This document shows positions 1 through 3,926 of a stretch of 5,357 nucleotides of DNA, one piece after another. Source of the DNA: Anaerolinea sp. (lineage in GTDB: Bacteria > Chloroflexota > Anaerolineae > Anaerolineales > Anaerolineaceae); NCBI GenBank assembly GCA_013824385.1, contig PNNU01000263.1:1-5357 (forward strand). Direction: 5' to 3'. A model generated the notes under the pieces. The model saw only the letters and a list, made by a program, of their open reading frames with translations. It was not told the origin of the DNA and searched no databases. Both the position numbers and the translations under genes were made by a program. Numbering within the stretch: the stretch's first letter is position 1; each line of letters begins with the position of its first letter.

Positions 1-24
1 GAATTTCGTGGTTAAAGAGCACTT

Positions 25-56
25 AAAAGAAAAACGGACTTTTCAGTCCGTTTTTT
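25..56 (-). terminator. Intrinsic terminator of rpmF, probably bidirectional
   Basis: A perfect 6-bp stem (CGGACT at 35-40 pairing with AGTCCG at 45-50) closes a 4-base loop. Read on the minus strand the loop is GAAA, a GNRA-type tetraloop, and the stem is followed by TTTTTCTTTT (34 down to 25), a good U-tract. It begins 19 bases after the rpmF stop codon. On the plus strand the same hairpin is followed by six T residues (51-56), so it could also stop transcription entering from a gene left of the window. The first 24 bases hold nothing assignable. Confidence 0.9.
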
Positions 57-69
57 CTCTCGATAAACT

Positions 70-267
70 TTATTTTTTCTTGGTCTCTTTGCCCAGGTCG
101 AGGACTTCTTTGCCGGCATAATGTCCGCAATTAGAGCAGACCGTATGGGGCAAACGCATCTCGCCACAATTACTGCATTGAACCAGATTGGCTGCCTGCA
201 GTGCGTCTTGTGACCTGCGGCGGTCTCGGCGACCTTTTGAAAGTTTCCGTTTTGGAAGAGGAACCAT
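70..267 (-). CDS. rpmF: 50S ribosomal protein L32
   Basis: This 65-residue protein is the small L32 protein of the large ribosomal subunit. The N-terminus MVPLPKRKLSKGRRDRRRSQ is the typical basic L32 start, followed by a zinc ribbon with C31-x2-C34 and C44-x2-C47, so this is the zinc-binding (C+) form. It ends in a Lys-rich tail. The ATG at 267 is chosen over an upstream in-frame start at 363 because the family begins at MxxPKRK and because AGGAG lies 7 bases before it (minus strand, about 275-279). It has its own promoter (322-350) and terminator, so it appears monocistronic. In many bacteria rpmF follows a DUF177 (yceD) gene; here the upstream position is occupied by an unrelated envelope operon and no yceD or plsX is visible in the window. 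Confidence 0.97.
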   Translation of the reverse strand: MVPLPKRKLSKGRRDRRRSQDALQAANLVQCSNCGEMRLPHTVCSNCGHYAGKEVLDLGKETKKK

Positions 268-277
268 CGTAATACTC

Positions 278-313
278 CTGTCAAGAATTCCGTACCCGTC
301 ATTCTTTTGACAG
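278..313 (-). promoter_or_regulatory. Candidate 5'-terminal leader hairpin of rpmF mRNA
   Basis: On the minus strand the leader can fold as CTGTCA, a two-A bulge, AGAAT, a 12-base loop, ATTCT, TGACAG: 11 base pairs in two helices. The 3' arm ends inside the Shine-Dalgarno (the AG of AGGAG at 278-279 is the last pair of the stem). The transcription start predicted from the promoter is near 315, so the hairpin would occupy the extreme 5' end of the transcript. It could protect the mRNA or tune translation, for instance in feedback control. Pairing is seen in the sequence; function is inference. Confidence 0.45.
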
Positions 314-321
314 GCGGATAG

Positions 322-350
322 ATTATACGCTCGACTTATGCAATCGTCAA
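322..350 (-). promoter_or_regulatory. Sigma-70-type promoter of rpmF
   Basis: On the minus strand TTGACG (350-345, five of six consensus bases) is followed by a 17-base spacer and a perfect TATAAT (327-322). The predicted start of transcription is near 315, giving a leader of roughly 48 bases before the rpmF ATG at 267. The A+T-rich stretch 354-367 lies just upstream of the -35 box, where an UP element or an activator site would sit. Confidence 0.85.
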
Positions 351-353
351 GGA

Positions 354-367
354 AATATATCATTTTC
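354..367. repeat. Direct repeat, left copy (AATATATCATTTTC)
   Basis: Fourteen bases identical and in the same orientation to 2615-2628; similarity continues with one gap (CAATC here, AATC there). This copy sits inside an imperfect dyad, GGAAA-8 bases-TTTCC (351-368), four bases upstream of the rpmF -35 box that begins at 350. The two copies bracket the whole A+T-rich minus-strand operon. It could be an insertion footprint, a shared operator, or chance in A+T-rich DNA. Confidence 0.5.
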
Positions 368-498
368 CAATCCTATGTTAGTCCGCCGGGTAAGTTGGTT
401 GTCAAGCAGAATAGAAGCCAGCCGTCAGGAAGGATTTTTCTTCAACACTGGTCAATTAATCACACTTAGGTCTTATTGTTTTGCCAAATAAATTATGG

Positions 499-1251
499 TC
501 ACTCAGAAGAAAGTGGGATTATCAGTTGTTGATTTTGGACAAGATCACCACAATCATCCGGAAGATTATTTATGGCTATTAGTTGTTCAACTGCGATACC
601 AAATTGCACTGCAATACTGGTGCAAGTATCACCCGAAATCACGAAGTATAAGATTGATTGGGTCTGAGTATTATTTGATTCACCTTGATATATATGTTCA
701 TAAGCATAAACAGCGCGAAGAAAAGGATCAACCAGAACACGAAGCCCTTCAGAACCCGAATTTTGATCAATACTAATAAAATCTGCTACATAAAAATCTT
801 TTCCTTGAACATTCGCAAAATAGACGATCGGTTCAATATCAGAAAAATCTTGGTAATTGTCATTAACAAATTGACTGGCGATCACTTTAGCTTCACCTGT
901 ATATCCTCCTGATAAGAATTTTTGCCGTTGACTAAAAAGAAGAGATACGATTATATATACAGTAATGAATATTCCTACCATTAACCATATGACAAAAAGC
1001 CTGGTATATTGATTCGCTACTTTTTGTTTTTGTCCTTGTGGAGCCAAACCTGACTGAACAATTAAATCTGAATTTGTGGTCAATGAAGTACCGCAAAATT
1101 TGCAATATTTCGCCTGGATATTATTTGAGTTTCCACATTTACTGCAGTAACGTATTTGAAGATCGGTTGGTGGAGATGAGAATGGTTCTCCACAACGCGA
1201 ACAGAAGCCAGCATTATCCAGATTCTCAAAACCACACTTCAGACACTTCAT
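499..1251 (-). CDS. Tandem zinc-ribbon, single-pass membrane protein with external LysM domain
   Basis: The 250-residue product has a clear domain order. Two zinc ribbons lie at residues 3-21 (C3, C6, C17, C20) and 36-54 (C36, C39, C50, C53). A polar linker leads to one strongly hydrophobic helix at about 85-106 followed by SQRQK. A 90-residue middle region of unknown fold (about 112-200) precedes a LysM module at about 202-246 (YFVISGDTCTSIAVQFGI...IIP). C210 and C234 inside the LysM could form a disulfide. The likely topology is zinc ribbons in the cytoplasm and LysM outside, where LysM modules bind N-acetylglucosamine polymers such as peptidoglycan. The start at 1251 has AGGTG four bases upstream. 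It is the second gene of an operon, 7 bases after the preceding stop. I see no convincing terminator between its stop and rpmF. The function is unknown; a wall-sensing or anchoring role is inference. Confidence 0.85.
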   Translation of the reverse strand: MKCLKCGFENLDNAGFCSRCGEPFSSPPTDLQIRYCSKCGNSNNIQAKYCKFCGTSLTTNSDLIVQSGLAPQGQKQKVANQYTRLFVIWLMVGIFITVYIIVSLLFSQRQKFLSGGYTGEAKVIASQFVNDNYQDFSDIEPIVYFANVQGKDFYVADFISIDQNSGSEGLRVLVDPFLRAVYAYEHIYQGESNNTQTQSILYFVISGDTCTSIAVQFGIAVEQLIAINNLPDDCGDLVQNQQLIIPLSSE

Positions 1252-1255
1252 ACTG

Positions 1256-1260
1256 CACCT
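1256..1260 (-). promoter_or_regulatory. Shine-Dalgarno overlapping the stop codon of the upstream gene
   Basis: On the minus strand AGGTG overlaps the last two bases of the TAG stop (1261-1259) of the SH3b gene and precedes the ATG at 1251 by four bases. This arrangement suggests that the two genes are translated from one message with translational coupling. Confidence 0.6.
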
Positions 1261-2491
1261 ATGGATATTTCATACCAAAATATGCACCATTCGAGAAGAA
1301 TGTCGAAATAATTTTTTCTGAGCACGAGCCCTCAAAACAGAAATCCACTCGTAGATCATAAGAACCTTCAGGAACTGTAAATGAGTTTGTTTGACCAGGC
1401 AAAACACAACCAGAAAGAAGATCAGAAGACCAGGATGCTCCTGATTTTCGATAATACACATTACAGAATGGCATTCCACCTATTGCATTCACGTTTGCAA
1501 TTTCTATCTCTACATACGAAATATGTAGTGTTGGTGTAAGCGTTGGGGTGCTGGTTCGCGTGATCGTTGGTGTAAAGGTTGGTGTAACTGGTGGAGGTGG
1601 AGGATTTGCAATGGGCAAGGATTCCACGGGTCCAGAGACAATGACGCTTTCTCCCCATAACCAGCATTCTCCGTTACTGTTTGGATTTTCAACAACAAAA
1701 TAATTTGTGGCTGGGTGTCGGGCAGTCGCACGAACTTGTTGATTGGCATTGATCGTTGTGGTCGCCTGGTAAACAGTCCCGGGGCCAGACCTGCAGTTGG
1801 TATTTTGCGTTACTGTGAGAATTACTTCTGTTTGCATTTCATTCTCTTGAACTGGTGGGAGCACTGTAATAGTGACAAAAAACGTGGGAGTAATCGTAGT
1901 TGTTATTATGATCTCTGTGATGGGTGTCTCCTGTGTAATAACAGGGTATACCGTACCATCTGAAATTGGAGCGGCTACCATTTCAGAGCCTGCCTCTTGA
2001 TAAGGATTATGGAAACCCTCATATATTGTATTTTCACCGCAGCCCTGACTTTGTAAACAGACCAACTCTCCAAACGAAGGGGCTGAATAAGCTGATCCAA
2101 TTTCAATTGAACCAGTTCTCATATATTTTGATACTAATCTATTTGAAGGAATCCCGTTTGAGGGAATCGCGTTGGATGGGAGCGCATTAGAGGGGATCGC
2201 ATTTGAAGGGATCGCATTTGATGGTATCGCATTTGATGGTATCGCATTTGATGGTATCGCATTTGATGGAATGGCATTTGAGGGGATCGCTTCATCAAAG
2301 TACCCTGATTTTTCAACCATCACGATTGATCCAAAGGTTTGAAGATTTGGAAAAGTCGCTTGGTCTTGATTTGTTCTATTTTGGAAAACAGGTTTTACCG
2401 GAGAAGCCGCAAGAGTAATGGTCGACCCTAATAATAAAGCAACGAGCGAGATGAATATTTTTAACAAGATATGTGCTATCAAAGACTGCAT
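1259..2491 (-). CDS. Secreted protein with AIPSN repeats, SH3b domain and C-terminal Cys-rich beta module
   Basis: The 410-residue product starts with a signal peptide (K11, hydrophobic run 12-27, probable cleavage after A28 or A29). Ten tandem AIPSN-type pentapeptides fill residues 68-117. After a spacer with C145 and C151 comes a bacterial SH3b domain at about 221-287, with the hallmark NCRSGPG at 232-238. A Pro/Thr-rich linker (about 297-322) follows, and then a C-terminal beta module (323-410) with WSSDLL, LPGQ and VPEGSYDLRV and four cysteines (C343, C362, C385, C390). Eight cysteines in the mature protein suggest disulfides outside the cell. The ATG at 2491 is preferred to an in-frame TTG at 2581 because GAGG lies five bases before it and the signal peptide then begins directly. 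SH3b domains often bind cell-wall or surface ligands; the exact ligand here is unknown. It leads the operon with the LysM membrane protein. No sortase motif is visible. Confidence 0.85.
   Translation of the reverse strand: MQSLIAHILLKIFISLVALLLGSTITLAASPVKPVFQNRTNQDQATFPNLQTFGSIVMVEKSGYFDEAIPSNAIPSNAIPSNAIPSNAIPSNAIPSNAIPSNALPSNAIPSNGIPSNRLVSKYMRTGSIEIGSAYSAPSFGELVCLQSQGCGENTIYEGFHNPYQEAGSEMVAAPISDGTVYPVITQETPITEIIITTTITPTFFVTITVLPPVQENEMQTEVILTVTQNTNCRSGPGTVYQATTTINANQQVRATARHPATNYFVVENPNSNGECWLWGESVIVSGPVESLPIANPPPPPVTPTFTPTITRTSTPTLTPTLHISYVEIEIANVNAIGGMPFCNVYYRKSGASWSSDLLSGCVLPGQTNSFTVPEGSYDLRVDFCFEGSCSEKIISTFFSNGAYFGMKYP
2141..2290 (-). repeat. Ten tandem 15-bp units encoding AIPSN pentapeptides
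   Basis: Ten in-frame 15-base units encode, in order, seven AIPSN, one ALPSN, one AIPSN and one GIPSN; a decayed eleventh unit (RLVSK) follows at 2126-2140. Three central units (2216-2260) are identical in DNA (GCGATACCATCAAAT on the minus strand), while most of the others differ from them mainly at silent third positions. This fits an old array kept at protein level with a recent local expansion by slippage or unequal exchange. It is not the A(D/N)LxX pentapeptide-repeat family. Confidence 0.95.
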
Positions 2492-2557
2492 AGTTACCTC
2501 TGAAAACTCAACAATAGGGGGTCGATGCAGATTCGATGGACAATTTGTGGTTAATTT

Positions 2558-2586
2558 ACTATACCAAAATTTAGTCGTCAAAACAA
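2558..2586 (-). promoter_or_regulatory. Promoter of the SH3b-LysM operon
   Basis: On the minus strand TATAGT (2563-2558, five of six consensus bases) is preceded by TGG, an extended -10 element. A 17-base spacer leads back to a weak -35, TTGTTT (2586-2581). Transcription would start near 2551, leaving a leader of about 60 bases before the ATG at 2491. It is divergent to the phosphatase promoter, with about 64 bases between the two -35 boxes. Confidence 0.6.
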
Positions 2587-2611
2587 TAATTTGCCTTGAA
2601 ATTACAAATCT

Positions 2612-2630
2612 TTGAATATATCATTTTCAA
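2612..2630. promoter_or_regulatory. Imperfect palindrome between divergent promoters; contains right copy of the 14-bp direct repeat
   Basis: TTGAATATATCATTTTCAA has seven of nine complementary pairs around its centre. It lies between the divergent -35 boxes (ending at 2586 and starting at 2650), where an operator serving both directions would be expected. Bases 2615-2628 are identical to 354-367, and that left copy is also in a dyad (GGAAA...TTTCC) whose outer bases differ yet remain complementary. The dyads are seen directly; binding by a regulator is inference. Confidence 0.4.
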
Positions 2631-2649
2631 TCTCTGGATTATCAATTAC

Positions 2650-2679
2650 TTGTATCCGCCTTTTCATTTGTTGTACAAT
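2650..2679 (+). promoter_or_regulatory. Promoter of the phosphatase gene, predicted leaderless transcript
   Basis: TTGTAT (2650-2655) and TACAAT (2674-2679) are separated by 18 bases. Transcription is predicted to begin about seven bases after the -10 box, at 2686-2687, which is the position of the ATG. No Shine-Dalgarno precedes that ATG, which fits a leaderless mRNA. Confidence 0.6.
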
Positions 2680-2686
2680 CAAATTT

Positions 2687-3409
2687 ATGGAAATTCATTT
2701 AGCTGTCGCCAAGATCAACAAGTATGCCACCTCCGAAAGCGGCGATACACTTGAAATGGTTGAAAGACCCAATGGCGGCATATCCGTGGTTCTGGCGGAC
2801 GGCCAGACTTCAGGCCGCGGCGCCAAGAATATTTCCACCATGGTGGTGCGCAAAGTCATCAGTTCATTAGCTGAGGGTGTACGTGATGGTGCTGCTGCCC
2901 GCGCCGCCTCGGACCTTCTATTTACCGAACGCAGCGGCAAAGTGACCGCCACTCTCAACATCCTCTCCGCGGATCTTCAAACCGGCACCATCGTCATTAC
3001 ACGCAACAATCCCTGCCCCGTGTTTATCTCTCGCGGCGATAAAGTCGAATGTATCACCAGTCCCAGCACATCCATCGGTACCTCCCGCAACATCCGCCCT
3101 TCCATTACTGAATTCCCTCTCGAAAGCGGATTGACCATTGTTTTCTTTACAGATGGCATCCGTTTTGCCGGCGATCGTACTGGTGAAATTTTTGACATTT
3201 GCACTACACTTGGATCATTGCTCGAAGAAGAAAATCCCACTGCTCAATATTTGGCCGATACCATCCTCGCACACGCCATCCGTTTGGATAACAATCGCCC
3301 CAACGACGATATGAGCGTAGTTGTGCTGCGATCAATATCTGCTGAGACTGACCAAATCAGACGAATGTCTTTTGAATTACCCGTCCCTCCTTTATTAACG
3401 CCTCATTGA
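2687..3409 (+). CDS. SpoIIE-family (PP2C-type) protein serine/threonine phosphatase
   Basis: The 240-residue protein is a stand-alone SpoIIE-type PP2C catalytic domain. Metal-ligand motifs of the family are recognisable: SGD at 18-20, ADG at 37-39 in VVLADGQTSGRGA, FTDG at 154-157 and NDDMSVVVLR at 206-215. There is no sensory domain, membrane helix or signal peptide, so it should be cytoplasmic. Family members such as RsbX, RsbU and SpoIIE dephosphorylate STAS anti-anti-sigma partners, but no STAS or anti-sigma gene is in the window, so the substrate is open. The C-terminal tail (RRMSFELPVPP, 225-235) lies beyond the catalytic fold. An upstream in-frame TTG at 2612 would add 25 residues that do not resemble the family; the ATG at 2687 has no Shine-Dalgarno and probably lies at the mRNA 5' end. 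The next gene follows after 44 bases, probably in the same operon. Confidence 0.87.
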   Translation: MEIHLAVAKINKYATSESGDTLEMVERPNGGISVVLADGQTSGRGAKNISTMVVRKVISSLAEGVRDGAAARAASDLLFTERSGKVTATLNILSADLQTGTIVITRNNPCPVFISRGDKVECITSPSTSIGTSRNIRPSITEFPLESGLTIVFFTDGIRFAGDRTGEIFDICTTLGSLLEEENPTAQYLADTILAHAIRLDNNRPNDDMSVVVLRSISAETDQIRRMSFELPVPPLLTPH

Positions 3410-3453
3410 CCTTTAGGAGCAATAAATAACGAAACAACACAAAAAGTGAGAAC

Positions 3454-3828
3454 ATGTCTTTCAAGCATGATCCACCTTTGATAGGTATTGTGGGGGTTTG
3501 TGCATCAGGGAAATCCACCCTGATCAATGAATTGCGGCTCTTGGGTTACCACTGCCGTCATATCGCCCAGGAACATTCTTACGTCCCCAATATGTGGCAG
3601 CGTTTGACCAATCCGGATGTACTGATTTATCTTTCAGCTTCCTATGAAACCACCATTGCCCGTAGAAAATTAAACTGGACGATGCGCGAATATCAGATTC
3701 AACTGGACCGATTAATCCACGCACGCGAGCAAGCACATATCCTTATTGAAACTGACCAGCTATCGACACATGAAGTAGTGCAAACTGCAATTGAACTCAT
3801 TGACAGGTTTCTATCTGCACAAAAATAA
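3454..3828 (+). CDS. Minimal P-loop NTPase / kinase-like protein
   Basis: The 124-residue protein has a clear Walker A motif, GVCASGKST at residues 14-22, after a hydrophobic strand (LIGIVG). A second conserved-looking block, NPDVLIYLSASYETTIARRK (53-72), resembles the strand plus helix before the lid of nucleoside and nucleotide monophosphate kinases (PD-x-x-IYL-x-A-x-x-E). At 124 residues it is much shorter than those enzymes (usually about 180-220), and I see no typical Walker B/DR motif or a long lid, so the substrate cannot be named. An in-frame stop at 3427-3429 rules out a longer N-terminus; the ATG at 3454 has only a weak GTGAG three bases upstream. A better AGGAG at 3415-3419 is too far away to serve it. 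It follows the phosphatase by 44 bases with no terminator seen and precedes secD, which has its own promoter. Confidence 0.8.
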   Translation: MSFKHDPPLIGIVGVCASGKSTLINELRLLGYHCRHIAQEHSYVPNMWQRLTNPDVLIYLSASYETTIARRKLNWTMREYQIQLDRLIHAREQAHILIETDQLSTHEVVQTAIELIDRFLSAQK

Positions 3829-3841
3829 GCCACATAAATAA

Positions 3842-3869
3842 CTGGTAAACTTCCGAATTGCGGTATAAT
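3842..3869 (+). promoter_or_regulatory. Promoter of secD-secF
   Basis: A perfect TATAAT lies at 3864-3869. The best -35 candidate is poor (CTGGTA at 3842-3847, 16-base spacer). Transcription would start near 3876, giving a leader of about 50 bases. The position just after the P-loop gene stop (3826-3828) suggests that secDF can be transcribed independently of the phosphatase operon, although no terminator separates them. Confidence 0.55.
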
Positions 3870-3882
3870 CCTTTAGTTCCCG

Positions 3883-3896
3883 CCAGCGATAGCTGG
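3883..3896 (+). promoter_or_regulatory. Small hairpin in the secD leader
   Basis: CCAGC (3883-3887), loop GATA, GCTGG (3892-3896) form a perfect 5-bp stem followed by ATTTTGTTT. It lies near the 5' end of the predicted secD leader and 14 bases before the Shine-Dalgarno. The stem is short, so it may be a leader-stabilising element, a weak attenuator, or chance. Confidence 0.35.
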
Positions 3897-3910
3897 ATTT
3901 TGTTTGCACC

Positions 3911-3915
3911 GGAGG
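3911..3915 (+). promoter_or_regulatory. Shine-Dalgarno of secD
   Basis: GGAGG lies 11 bases before the ATG at 3927. The spacing is on the long side, but no other in-frame start is closer and this site decides for 3927 over the TTG at 3858, which would overlap the predicted promoter. Confidence 0.75.
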
Positions 3916-3926
3916 TCATAAAACAC

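Noticed and set aside
12..302. Minus-strand open frame covering rpmF in another frame
   Set aside because: It overlaps the certain rpmF gene and its leader, shows no protein family features and has no credible ribosome binding site.
368..498. Intrinsic terminator for the LysM gene
   Set aside because: Only very short stems (for example GAAG/CTTC at about 430-445) were found, none followed by a U-tract on the minus strand.
495..1361. Plus-strand open frames opposite the LysM gene (495-776, 685-912, 1038-1361)
   Set aside because: They are antisense to a gene with clear domains (zinc ribbons, membrane helix, LysM) and their translations look like random low-complexity sequence.
2141..2290. 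CRISPR array
   Set aside because: The units are contiguous 15-base in-frame coding repeats without spacers.
2134..2418. Repeat-containing frames (MRYHQ on minus, HLMVS on plus) across the 15-bp array
   Set aside because: Any frame through a 15-base repeat without stops gives a periodic peptide. The AIPSN frame is the one with a signal peptide, Shine-Dalgarno, SH3b domain and silent-site variation.
2492..2581. N-terminal extension of the SH3b protein to the in-frame TTG at 2581
   Set aside because: It would overlap the predicted promoter and place 30 polar residues before an otherwise normal signal peptide; the ATG at 2491 has a good Shine-Dalgarno.
3415..3419. AGGAG as the ribosome binding site of the P-loop gene
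   Set aside because: It lies 34 bases before the ATG at 3454, and an in-frame stop at 3427-3429 prevents an earlier start. The only nearby small frame, from GTG at 3446, is 11 codons long and too far from it as well.
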